From an uncultured Bacteroidota bacterium (GTDB taxonomy: Bacteria; Bacteroidota; Bacteroidia; Flavobacteriales; Flavobacteriaceae), in contig CACJHI010000013.1 in assembly GCA_902593165.1 (NCBI GenBank), positions 1 through 39,667 of the forward strand: DNA of 39,667 nt. The letters are read 5' to 3'. Positions 7,586 to 14,537 of this stretch are shown piece after piece. How positions within the stretch are numbered: position 1 is the first letter of the stretch; each line of letters begins with the position of its first letter. A program made the position numbers and the translations under genes. The notes under the pieces are model-generated. The model made no database searches and was not told the DNA's origin. It saw only the letters and a list, made by a program, of their open reading frames with translations.

Positions 7586-8245
7586 ATGAAAAGAATTCTA
7601 TTATCATTATTAATATTCTGTTTATCATGTGACATAAGCTCTTCCAAACCTATTGATAATATTAATCCAGTTAATCCAGTTGATATTCAAAATTTTGATG
7701 ACATGAGTAGGGCATATTTTGCATCAGGATGTTTTTGGTGCGTAGAGACTATTTATGAAAGTCTAGAGGGAGTTGAAGAAGTTTATTCTGGTTATGCAGG
7801 TGGTACAACGATTAATCCAAATTATTATCAAGTTATGTCTGGTAAAACTGGTCATGCAGAAGCTATTGAAATTATATATGATAGCAGTAAAGTCTCATTT
7901 GATATGCTTTTGAAAGTATTTTTTGATTCACATAACCCTACAACTCCAAATAGACAAGGACCTGATTATGGGACACAGTATCGATCAATTGCATTCTTCA
8001 ATAATCAAGAAGAAAAAGAGAAAATTAATAATTATATCAACTTTCTTTCAACAAGTTCAATCTTTGGTAAAAATATTATAACTGAGGTAAAAAAAATTGA
8101 TAAATTCTATTATGCTGAGGAATATCATCAGGATTATGAAAAGAAAAATCCATATAACCCTTATGTTCAAAATGTTTCTATACCAAGATTTAATAGATTT
8201 AAACAAAAAGCTGCTAGTTATATTAAAATAAAAGATGATCATTAA
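7586..8245 (+). CDS. msrA: Peptide-methionine (S)-S-oxide reductase, lipoprotein form
   Basis: A 219-residue MsrA with the catalytic GCFWC motif at residues 48-52. Conserved YSGYAGG, GHAEAI and the C-terminal YYAEEYHQDY segment follow. It reduces methionine-S-sulfoxide in proteins. The N-terminus MKRILLSLLIFCLSC is a lipoprotein signal (Cys 15), so this copy works in the periplasm or on the outer membrane and not in the cytosol. The catalytic Cys and the Cys three residues later are the only cysteines in the enzyme domain, so recycling would use this pair or an outside thiol. I chose ATG 7586 because a promoter box precedes it; the upstream frame from 7535 adds no signal-like sequence. Confidence 0.92.
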   Translation: MKRILLSLLIFCLSCDISSSKPIDNINPVNPVDIQNFDDMSRAYFASGCFWCVETIYESLEGVEEVYSGYAGGTTINPNYYQVMSGKTGHAEAIEIIYDSSKVSFDMLLKVFFDSHNPTTPNRQGPDYGTQYRSIAFFNNQEEKEKINNYINFLSTSSIFGKNIITEVKKIDKFYYAEEYHQDYEKKNPYNPYVQNVSIPRFNRFKQKAASYIKIKDDH

Positions 8246-8280
8246 ATATTTGTTAAATTGTAAATACTAAATTTTGATCA

Positions 8281-8787
8281 ATGATTAGAGTTAATTTTGA
8301 TAAGAACTATAAAGATTGGCAAATCATTGATGATGATGAGACAATTATCAAAGCGACAAAACCAAAATGGTATTCTTCAGAGGTTAGGTTTTTTTATAAT
8401 GGTAAGACTTACCAGTTAAAAAAGAAGAGTTTTTGGAAATCAACGATTGAAATACTTCAAGGAGGACAAATTATCGGGTCTATTACCAATTCTTATATGA
8501 CTGGTTATAAGGTAAACATTGTTAATACTCAAAAGACTTATTCTTTATCCCAGGTAAACAAGGGTGGAATGTGGAAAACCGAAAAAGAATATACATTTAA
8601 TGAAATAGGTCCAAAACCAATATTTATTATAAAATATTCAAAGAAAAACTTCTCGAAAGAAAACATTGAGATAGAAAAGATTAATCTTGATAATTCTAGC
8701 TATGACCTTATTATGTATGGTTTAAGTTTGATGCGATTAACTCAAATGGCTGAATCTGCAGCAGCAACTCCAACTTTTTATGGTTAA
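8281..8787 (+). CDS. Conserved-looking unknown protein, 168 aa
   Basis: A soluble, beta-rich protein without a signal peptide. It opens MIRVNFDKNYKDWQIID and has repeated short strand patterns such as VRFFYNGKTYQLKKKSFW and IEILQGGQIIGSITNSYMTGYKVNI. This loosely recalls tubby/LURP-one-like barrels, but I cannot confirm that. The C-terminus is Ala-rich. Its last eight bases overlap the next small gene, and three small genes follow in tight series, so it is probably the first gene of a short operon after msrA. Function unknown. Confidence 0.65.
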   Translation: MIRVNFDKNYKDWQIIDDDETIIKATKPKWYSSEVRFFYNGKTYQLKKKSFWKSTIEILQGGQIIGSITNSYMTGYKVNIVNTQKTYSLSQVNKGGMWKTEKEYTFNEIGPKPIFIIKYSKKNFSKENIEIEKINLDNSSYDLIMYGLSLMRLTQMAESAAATPTFYG

Positions 8788-8962
8788 AATTCAAGACATA
8801 TATGGGAAAGACTATGATATTCCTGATCTAGAGTCATTTGTTTCACATATTAAAAAATATCATACAATTAATGGAATTCCTGATGACAGTGTTCATGAAG
8901 AAAATGGATATTACTTTATAGTAAACCAAGAGTTTCTGAAAGTTTTAAATAATATCAGTTAA
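8780..8962 (+). CDS. Small acidic unknown protein, 60 aa
   Basis: A 60-residue protein (MVKIQDIYGKDYDIPDLESFV...) with many Asp/Glu and no membrane segment. The start overlaps the previous gene by eight bases and the stop lies eight bases before the next lipoprotein. That coupling is the best evidence it is real. HIKKYHTINGIPDDSVHEENGYYFIVNQEFL looks like a compact alpha/beta unit. No family recognised. Confidence 0.6.
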   Translation: MVKIQDIYGKDYDIPDLESFVSHIKKYHTINGIPDDSVHEENGYYFIVNQEFLKVLNNIS

Positions 8963-8970
8963 ATTTAATT

Positions 8971-9354
8971 ATGAAATTTATTAAATACATATTCTTATTA
9001 ACTTTTATTTTTTCATGTTCAAACATCCTCTATAATCATAATGATGCAATGTCAATGTTGAACTCTAAAAATCTTGTTATTGAAAGATTTGGAGCACCAA
9101 CAAGTTTAATTGAAGGAGAAGAATATGATGAGTATTATTATGATTTTGGAGTTTTTAGGGAAACACTTAATTTTTTTTCTCCACAGATTTCTACAGTTTC
9201 TACAAGTGACTCTGTCTATAATCTAATAGCAAATGAAGGTCAGACCCAACATAGAATAAAAACTACAAAAAGGTACATAAAATTTCATATTGATGGAGAA
9301 AAAGTAATTTATTGGGAAAGTCAAGCAGTTAATTTCCCGGTTAAAAAAGATTAA
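8971..9354 (+). CDS. Small lipoprotein of unknown function
   Basis: A 127-residue protein with lipoprotein signal MKFIKYIFLLTFIFSC (Cys 16). The mature part begins with an NLVIERFGAPTSLIEGEEYDEYYYDFG segment. The V.ERFG.Pt pattern resembles the small-lipoprotein fold seen in SmpA/BamE-like and related envelope proteins, where a helix hairpin packs on a short sheet. This is only a resemblance. Follows two unknown genes by eight bases and precedes pirin by 16. Confidence 0.65.
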   Translation: MKFIKYIFLLTFIFSCSNILYNHNDAMSMLNSKNLVIERFGAPTSLIEGEEYDEYYYDFGVFRETLNFFSPQISTVSTSDSVYNLIANEGQTQHRIKTTKRYIKFHIDGEKVIYWESQAVNFPVKKD

Positions 9355-9370
9355 TTATAAAAATTTATAG

Positions 9371-10129
9371 ATGTCAATAAATGTATTTAAAAAGGATACT
9401 CAAGCGAATGGGAACTTTAATAATGGAGAGATCCTTGAAAAAAAACCTATTGGTTTTCCTCAAGATGGAGGAAATTTAAAGCCCTATTCAAATTTATTCT
9501 ATTGGGCCCATGCATGGGCACCTACTGAAGATAGTATTATTGGTCTTCACCCTCATAGGGGTTTTGAAATATGTAGCTTTGTCCTAAACGGTGAAATTGA
9601 GCATTATGATACTCTTCTCGATAAATGGATTACCCTAAAAAAAGGTGACGTACAGGTTATAAAAGCTGGTAGAGGTATTTCACACTCAGAGAAATTAAAA
9701 GAGGGCTCTGAAATTTTTCAAATATGGTTTGATCCAAACATTATTGAATCACTTTATGTAGATCCCAGTTATAGTGACTTTAAATCAGAGATTTTTCATA
9801 AGGAAAATACTAATGGGGTAGAAGTTAAGACAATCTCAAATAAAGAAAACCAAATTGGATTAGAATCCTACGGTATACAAATATTTGAATATGAAATTAC
9901 TGATAAAAGATACACACACAAAATTGAGAAAGGCTCATATCATTCTTTATTCATAATGACAGGTAACTTAATAATAGATAGTCAAGAAGTAAATGAAGGA
10001 GACTTTATAATAATTAACAATGAGAAAGATCTTGAATTATTAATCTCAAAAAAGTGTAAATTTTTTGAAATTGTTTCTCCAGTAATGCCTCCATATAAAA
10101 CATATGCAGAGATTCACAAAGTCAATTGA
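9371..10129 (+). CDS. Pirin family bicupin protein
   Basis: A 252-residue two-cupin protein. The N-terminal cupin has the pirin signature: YWAHAWAP, then LHPHRGFEI (two metal His), NGEIEHYDT (third His) and QVIKAGRGISHSE (His plus Glu). The C-terminal half is a second cupin without the full metal set. Bacterial pirins bind iron; some act as quercetin dioxygenases and others bind partner enzymes, so the activity here is open. It closes the short rightward run 8281-10129. Confidence 0.85.
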   Translation: MSINVFKKDTQANGNFNNGEILEKKPIGFPQDGGNLKPYSNLFYWAHAWAPTEDSIIGLHPHRGFEICSFVLNGEIEHYDTLLDKWITLKKGDVQVIKAGRGISHSEKLKEGSEIFQIWFDPNIIESLYVDPSYSDFKSEIFHKENTNGVEVKTISNKENQIGLESYGIQIFEYEITDKRYTHKIEKGSYHSLFIMTGNLIIDSQEVNEGDFIIINNEKDLELLISKKCKFFEIVSPVMPPYKTYAEIHKVN

Positions 10130-10170
10130 CTAAAACAAGTTTTATAATTTAATAAAGTATTTAAAATTCG

Positions 10171-10200
10171 AAAGCCCGACTCACGAATGAACCGGGCTTT
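10171..10200. terminator. Strong GC-rich hairpin after pirin
   Basis: AAAGCCCG at 10171-10178 pairs perfectly with CGGGCTTT at 10193-10200. A small inner TCA/TGA stem closes a CGAA loop. T tracts on both sides are poor, so it may terminate pirin on the plus strand and the repeat-region transcript on the minus strand. It is the most GC-rich structure in this gap. Confidence 0.55.
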
Positions 10201-10243
10201 CTAATTCTCTTCAAGTGATTCTTAAATTGCTTTAAGTCCTAGA

Positions 10244-10340
10244 TAATCTTTCTGATCATCACTTAAAATTTCACAAGTTATATCTCTGCTTACGCTTTGA
10301 TGTGCTGATTGATTATTTCTGCACTTCTGCTTGATCTTTT
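10244..10340 (-). repeat. Diverged direct repeat, copy B
   Basis: Read on the minus strand this copy starts AAAAGATCAAGC, carries the core CAGAGATATAACTT (10275-10288) and ends AGATTA. It aligns with copy A at a period of about 133 bases. One frame on the minus strand stays open for 43 residues from a GTG (10350) to a stop at 10221, but that frame is closed by stops in copy A. It could be part of a noncoding RNA or a decayed gene. Confidence 0.5.
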
Positions 10341-10375
10341 TTCCTTTAAACACTATTGGGTTTCCAAATTACAGT

Positions 10376-10475
10376 TAATCTTACTGATTTTGTATGTTTA
10401 AAGTTAAATAAGCTATATCTCTGTTTTCACTTTGAATATTATGGCGGATTTTTCCATAATTTCCGCTTATCTTTT
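10376..10475 (-). repeat. Diverged direct repeat, copy A
   Basis: On the minus strand it starts AAAAGATAAGCGG, has the core CAGAGATATAGCTT (10410-10423; 13 of 14 bases as in copy B) and ends AGATTA. Near its 5' end GCGGA can pair with TCCGC, while the overlapping ATTATGG can pair with CCATAAT. The two stems interleave, so they form either alternatives or a pseudoknot. With copy B it fills nearly all of the otherwise gene-free stretch 10201-10559. Confidence 0.5.
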
Positions 10476-10503
10476 ATAAATGTATTAATCTAAATAGAAA
10501 AAA

Positions 10504-10511
10504 CAAATATA
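10504..10511 (-). promoter_or_regulatory. Possible -7 box driving the repeat region
   Basis: On the minus strand this reads TATATTTG, a full TAnnTTTG match, placed about 30 bases before copy A. It would start a transcript near 10497 running through both copies to the hairpin at 10171-10200. No -33 TTG is seen. Confidence 0.35.
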
Positions 10512-10559
10512 AAACGGAAATTGTTAATAACTTTTAGTAAAGATTTTAAAATCAGTTAC

Positions 10560-10625
10560 TTAGCAATCACAGCAATTGCATTCACATGATTTATCACAAC
10601 TACATTGGTTACAGTTACAATCCAT
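10560..10625 (-). CDS. 21-residue cysteine-rich peptide, metallothionein-like
   Basis: An ATG at 10625 opens 21 codons ending in TAA at 10562-10560. Nine of the 21 residues are Cys, at positions 3, 5, 8, 10, 14, 16, 18, 19 and 21. They form C-x-C, C-x-x-C and C-C patterns, and the remainder is Asp, Asn, Gln, Ser, Lys and Glu with no hydrophobic residue after the initiator Met. Such composition is typical of metal-binding metallothionein-like peptides, and chance runs of this kind are very unlikely in such AT-rich DNA. It starts 25 bases after the stop of the unknown 119-residue gene on the same strand, so they may be cotranscribed. The metal and the function are inference; it resembles no exact family I can name. 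Confidence 0.65.
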   Translation of the reverse strand: MDCNCNQCSCDKSCECNCCDC

Positions 10626-10650
10626 AATTTTTATTTTCAATTTACGAAAA

Positions 10651-11010
10651 TTAACTCACAATAATTTTCTTATAATAATTTTCTAACCCTTTTTTATAAG
10701 CCACAACAAATTGGTAAAATCTAAATTCAGTTAAATTTCCATATCTATTAAATTCACTATAAGTATTAGATTGATATTTTTTAAGTCTGTTGTCTAATAT
10801 ATTTTGAACTTTTTGAACCTTTTCAAACTTTAATTTCTTAGTCTTGTTTTGATGTAATTCGGATTCATACTTGTTAATTATTAATCTGACTTCTTTTGGA
10901 GTGAGCTCAGAATATTTTAAAGGATTATTCCAGCTTTTATTATACTCATTAAGTAACCATCTATATTCTGTGAAAAGTCCATTAATAAAACAAATCAGAA
11001 ATACATTCAT
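10651..11010 (-). CDS. Unknown protein, 119 aa
   Basis: Starting at ATG 11010 the protein begins MNVFLICFINGLFTEY, a short hydrophobic stretch that may be a weak signal or anchor. A Lys/Asn-rich, mostly helical body follows with LTPKEVRLIINKYESEL and a Tyr-rich C-terminus (FRFYQFVVAYKKGLENYYKK). A TTG at 11019 in the same frame lies inside the -7 box, so 11010 is the better start and the mRNA would be almost leaderless. It lies directly upstream of the Cys-rich peptide and divergent from tRNA-Arg. No family recognised; a real gene seems likely but not certain. Confidence 0.55.
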   Translation of the reverse strand: MNVFLICFINGLFTEYRWLLNEYNKSWNNPLKYSELTPKEVRLIINKYESELHQNKTKKLKFEKVQKVQNILDNRLKKYQSNTYSEFNRYGNLTEFRFYQFVVAYKKGLENYYKKIIVS

Positions 11011-11016
11011 TAATAT

Positions 11017-11024
11017 CAAAATTA
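11017..11024 (-). promoter_or_regulatory. -7 box of the unknown 119-aa gene
   Basis: Minus-strand TAATTTTG is a full match to TAnnTTTG and lies 6 bases before ATG 11010. It is only 13 bases from the oppositely oriented tRNA box, so the two promoters are packed together. Confidence 0.45.
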
Positions 11025-11037
11025 TAAATTATATACA

Positions 11038-11045
11038 TATTTTTG
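11038..11045 (+). promoter_or_regulatory. -7 box of tRNA-Arg
   Basis: TATTTTTG matches TAnnTTTG and ends 9 bases before the first base of the tRNA, the right distance for a transcript starting a few bases upstream of the mature 5' end. Confidence 0.55.
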
Positions 11046-11054
11046 CAGTAACTC

Positions 11055-11127
11055 GGGCAATTAGTTCAACTGAATAGAACAGAAGATTACGGCTCTTCAG
11101 ATGGGGGTTTGAGTCCTCCATTGCCCT
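11055..11127 (+). tRNA. tRNA-Arg (anticodon ACG), unusual tertiary bases
   Basis: A full cloverleaf can be drawn. The acceptor stem is GGGCAAT/ATTGCCC (11055-11061 with 11120-11126). The D stem is GTTC/GAAC with a nine-base loop, and the anticodon stem is GAAGA/TCTTC with loop TTACGGC. The T stem is GGGGG/CCTCC with loop TTTGAGT. Anticodon ACG decodes CGN arginine codons after A34 deamination, and A20 in the D loop agrees with arginine identity. Odd points: G19 is A and C56 is T, which still pair; position 15 is A and 48 is T, which also pair; and the discriminator base is T. CCA is not encoded. The paired changes argue for a working tRNA and not a pseudogene. Confidence 0.85.
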
Positions 11128-11140
11128 CAAAATTATTTAT

Positions 11141-12079
11141 TTGGATTTTTTAGGAATTTTATTTGGTATAATACTTCTCTCCCAAGGAGGAGACTTGTTA
11201 ACTAAGTCTTCAGTTGAGATTTCATTAAAATTATCTATTCCTAAAATTATTATAGGTATGACTGTTGTATCCTTTGCTACATCTGCACCAGAACTAATAG
11301 TAAGTCTTAATGCAACACTCGATGGTCTTCCAAATTTTGCAATTGGGAATGTACTTGGATCTAATATTGCAAATATTGGTTTAGTCCTAGGAATAATTAC
11401 TATAATATATCCAATAACATTAAAACAAAGATTTTATAATACTGATTTTCCTTTACTAATGATTTCAACTGGTTTATTTTATTATATAATTTATACTGGA
11501 AATCAAATATCACGATTTGAGGGTTTTATTTTAGTGATAGCAATAATATCAATATTACTATATCTATTTCTATACCAGAGAAATAATTCAAATGAATTCG
11601 CTGAGGATCTTAATAATAAAGATGTTTCAATTTACAGGTCATTCTTATACATAATTTTTAGTGGATCACTATTATGGTTAGGATCAGAGACCCTAATAAA
11701 ATCTGCTGTATCAGTAGCAAATAAGTTTGAAATTTCTGAAAGAATAATAAGTATTACAATGGTTGCAATTGGAACAAGTATTCCAGAGCTAGCAGCTTCA
11801 ATTGTAGCTTCTCTTAAGAGACAGAATGATTTATCAATTGGTAATTTAATAGGTTCAAATATTTTTAACTTACTTGTAGTAATAGGAATCACATCTTCAA
11901 TTATGCCTATAAATGGTATTGAAGAAAGTACAATCTTTAATGATATGCTTTGGGTTATTTTGTTCTCAGCAATTATTTTACCGCTTGCTTATATTGGAAA
12001 GAAAAATATACTTACAAGAAAAAAAGGGATCATATTATTAGTTTTATATCTAATATTTATAATCCCTCTTTTGAGTTAA
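11141..12079 (+). CDS. Calcium/sodium antiporter, CaCA family
   Basis: A 312-residue membrane protein of the YrbG type. It has the two inverted alpha repeats: SAPELIVSL plus GNVLGSNIANI in the first half, and SIPELAASIVA plus GNLIGSNIFNL in the second. These hold the ion-binding Glu and Asn residues. About ten hydrophobic segments span the inner membrane. It exchanges Na+ (or H+) for Ca2+. No ATG fits: the frame opens with TTG at 11141 (MDFLGILFG), and the next Met comes after the first helix. The start is 13 bases after the tRNA, so both may share one transcript. Confidence 0.9.
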   Translation: MDFLGILFGIILLSQGGDLLTKSSVEISLKLSIPKIIIGMTVVSFATSAPELIVSLNATLDGLPNFAIGNVLGSNIANIGLVLGIITIIYPITLKQRFYNTDFPLLMISTGLFYYIIYTGNQISRFEGFILVIAIISILLYLFLYQRNNSNEFAEDLNNKDVSIYRSFLYIIFSGSLLWLGSETLIKSAVSVANKFEISERIISITMVAIGTSIPELAASIVASLKRQNDLSIGNLIGSNIFNLLVVIGITSSIMPINGIEESTIFNDMLWVILFSAIILPLAYIGKKNILTRKKGIILLVLYLIFIIPLLS

Positions 12080-12087
12080 AAAGTCTG

Positions 12088-13092
12088 TTAAGCGCTTTTT
12101 ACTGTTTTGACAATTCTAGCAGCAACCTTGTATGGATCAGCATTAGATGCAGGTCTTCTATCCTCTAACCAGCCTTTCCAGCCACTTTCAACAGTTCCGA
12201 TGGGAATCCTAATTGAAGCACCTCTATCAGATATTCCATAACTAAATTCATGGATTGATTGAGTCTCATGAAGACCAGTTAGTCTTTGATCATTGAACTC
12301 TCCGTAAACTTCAATATGTTCCTTAGTAACAGGTCTAAATGCTTCACAAATCTTTTCATATGTAGCTTTATCTCCACATGTTCTAAGTGTTGTATTTGAA
12401 AAGTTTGCATGCATACCAGACCCATTCCAGTCTCCTTTGATTGGCTTTGGATGATACTCAATGTAGTAACCATAATCTTCTGTTAATCTATCAAGTAAAT
12501 ATCTAGCTACCCAGATTTGATCACCAGCTGTTTTAGCACCTTTTGCAAAAATTTGAAATTCCCACTGCCCAGATGCAACTTCCTGATTGATCCCTTCAAA
12601 ATTAAGACCTGCTTCAAGACATAAATCAGAATGTATCTCAACAAGTTCTCTTCCATGTGTATTTTTACCACCTACAGAACAATAGTACATACCTTGAGGA
12701 CCAGGATATCCTCCCATTGGGAATCCTAATGGTAACTGAGTCTCAGTATCCATGATAAAATATTCTTGTTCAAAACCAAACCAAAAATCATCATCGTCAT
12801 CGTCAATTGTTGATCTTGAATTTGAAACATGCGGTGTTCCATCTGGGTTAAGTACTTCTGTCATGACTAAATATCCACTTTCCCTAGTTGGATCAGGATA
12901 AATAGAAACAGGTTTAAGTATACAATCAGAAGAATTTCCTTCTGCTTGTAATGTAGAAGATCCATCAAAGCTCCACTCTGGGCAGTCTTCGACTTTTCCA
13001 CTAAAATCACTGACAATTTTGGTTTTACTTCTCATATTTGCAGTAGGAGTATAACCATCAAGCCATATATATTCTAATTTAGATTTGCTCAT
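12088..13092 (-). CDS. glnA: Glutamine synthetase, GSII (eukaryote-like) type
   Basis: A 334-residue enzyme, much shorter than GSI (about 470) and like GSII. It shows the GSII pattern EYIWLDGYT, WSFDGSST (beta-grasp), FGFEQEYFI with metal Glu, NFEGINQEVASGQWEFQI, HPKPIKGDWNGSGMHANFS (ATP/metal site) and the C-terminal DRGASIRIP substrate loop. It makes glutamine from glutamate, ammonium and ATP in the cytosol and pairs with the GOGAT enzymes at 29141-35098. A run of six Asp (DDDDDD) precedes the FGFEQEY motif. Convergent with the antiporter with an eight-base gap. The 276-base upstream gap holds AT-rich palindromes but no clear -7 box. Confidence 0.93.
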   Translation of the reverse strand: MSKSKLEYIWLDGYTPTANMRSKTKIVSDFSGKVEDCPEWSFDGSSTLQAEGNSSDCILKPVSIYPDPTRESGYLVMTEVLNPDGTPHVSNSRSTIDDDDDDFWFGFEQEYFIMDTETQLPLGFPMGGYPGPQGMYYCSVGGKNTHGRELVEIHSDLCLEAGLNFEGINQEVASGQWEFQIFAKGAKTAGDQIWVARYLLDRLTEDYGYYIEYHPKPIKGDWNGSGMHANFSNTTLRTCGDKATYEKICEAFRPVTKEHIEVYGEFNDQRLTGLHETQSIHEFSYGISDRGASIRIPIGTVESGWKGWLEDRRPASNADPYKVAARIVKTVKSA

Positions 13093-13243
13093 AATTTGTT
13101 TGTTATAATTGTATTCAATTTAATTTTTTTTTAAAATTTTAATATTCAAAAAAAATGATTTTAATTAACTTTTATTGATCTAATATTTAAACATTGAAAA
13201 AATATCAATATTGCATATAATCATCAAAATCTTTGAAAAATTC

Positions 13244-13284
13244 TCAATCTAATTGAACTAAAAATTCTTAAATCTAAATTAGAT
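13244..13284. promoter_or_regulatory. AT-rich palindromes between glnA and purM
   Basis: Two inverted repeats lie close together: TCAAT-CTA-ATTGA (13244-13256) and ATCTAA-A-TTAGAT (13272-13284). They sit between divergent glnA and purM and could be operators for a dimeric regulator of nitrogen or purine genes. AT-rich DNA makes such palindromes fairly common, so support is weak. Confidence 0.3.
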
Positions 13285-13351
13285 TAAATTGAAAATTTAG
13301 ATCCAAAATACATATGATTTTTATTAAAAACTTATTAAGATTTTTTTTTGA

Positions 13352-13359
13352 TAACTTTG
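13352..13359 (+). promoter_or_regulatory. -7 box of purM
   Basis: TAACTTTG is a full TAnnTTTG match and ends 9 bases before ATG 13369, giving an almost leaderless mRNA. It overlaps a TTG (13348) that would otherwise extend the reading frame, so it decides the start. Confidence 0.55.
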
Positions 13360-13368
13360 CTTCGAATA

Positions 13369-14529
13369 ATGGCCAATAGATATAATTTAAGAGGAGTGTC
13401 GTCTGATAAAGAAGATGTTCACAATGCGATTAAAAATCAAGATAAAGGTCTATTCCCAAAAGCTTTTTGTAAAATACTCCCTGACTATATTTCAGACTCA
13501 GACGATCATGCTTTAATTATACATTCTGATGGTGCAGGGACTAAATCATCTTTAGCATATATATACTGGAAAGAAACATCTGACTTATCGGTCTGGAAAG
13601 GTATTGCTCAGGACTCAATAGTGATGAATTTAGATGATGTTGCATGTGTTGGAGCAATTGATAACATTGTTCTTTCATCAACTATTGGAAGAAATAAAAA
13701 TAAAATTCCAGGAGAAGTAATTTCAAAAATTATTTCAGGAACTAATGAAATCTTATCCTATTATAGAAGTCATGGTATAAATATATACAGTGGTGGAGGG
13801 GAGACTGCAGATGTTGGAGATCTAGTAAGAACCATAATTGTCGATTCTTGTTTAACTGTTAGGATTAAAAAAGATGATATAATTGATAATTCTAATATTA
13901 AACCAGGAAATGTAATTATAGGTTTATCCTCAACAGGAACTTCAATATATGACTTAGAGTACAATTCAGGTATTGGAAGTAATGGTTTAACATCAGCTAG
14001 ACATGATGTCTTGTCAAGTTATATTAAAAATCTTTACCCTGAATCATATGATAATGAAGTCCCAGATGAATTGACATATTGTGGAACAAAAAAACTAACT
14101 GATAAAATAGAACAAACCGATATTGGTAAAATGCTTTTGTCTCCAACAAGATCATACGCACCATTACTAAAGAAAATATTTGATCAAGTTGGAAGGGATA
14201 AAATCAATGGTATAATCCACTGTACTGGTGGTGGTCAAACAAAAGTTCTTCACTTTATTGATAATTTACACATCATAAAGAATAATTTATTTGAAACACC
14301 TCCAATCTTTGAACTTATAATGAGTGAATCTAAAACAGATCCCAAAGAGATGTATAAAGTCTTTAATATGGGACATAGAATGGAAGTATATGTTGATGAA
14401 AAATATGCATCAAATATAATCGGAATAGCAAAAAATGATGGAATTGACGCCAAGATTATAGGTGAAGTTTCTAAATCAGATAAAAAGAAGTTATCTATTC
14501 AATCAGAATTAGGTAATTTTGAATATTAA
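13369..14529 (+). CDS. purM: Phosphoribosylformylglycinamidine cyclo-ligase (AIR synthetase)
   Basis: A 386-residue PurM of the Bacteroidota type. It makes AIR from FGAM and ATP in purine synthesis. Visible markers: [19 protein letters not shown] at the start, [31 protein letters not shown], the ATP-binding [12 protein letters not shown], and [13 protein letters not shown]. The C-terminal PurM domain includes [12 protein letters not shown] and [11 protein letters not shown]. It is longer than E. coli PurM (345). The stop lies eight bases before prfA, placing it first in a purM-prfA-pyrF-hydrolase operon. Confidence 0.93.
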   Translation: MANRYNLRGVSSDKEDVHNAIKNQDKGLFPKAFCKILPDYISDSDDHALIIHSDGAGTKSSLAYIYWKETSDLSVWKGIAQDSIVMNLDDVACVGAIDNIVLSSTIGRNKNKIPGEVISKIISGTNEILSYYRSHGINIYSGGGETADVGDLVRTIIVDSCLTVRIKKDDIIDNSNIKPGNVIIGLSSTGTSIYDLEYNSGIGSNGLTSARHDVLSSYIKNLYPESYDNEVPDELTYCGTKKLTDKIEQTDIGKMLLSPTRSYAPLLKKIFDQVGRDKINGIIHCTGGGQTKVLHFIDNLHIIKNNLFETPPIFELIMSESKTDPKEMYKVFNMGHRMEVYVDEKYASNIIGIAKNDGIDAKIIGEVSKSDKKKLSIQSELGNFEY

Positions 14530-14537
14530 ACTTTATA

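Noticed and set aside
12076-12110. Possible terminator hairpin between the antiporter and glnA (AAAAAG/CTTTTT)
   Set aside because: The stem is short, AT-only and mostly within the glnA coding end, so it is not distinct from chance.
12760-12800. Repeat of GAT/ATC triplets inside glnA, seen as a possible microsatellite
   Set aside because: It encodes a short Asp run in the right frame of an intact glnA.
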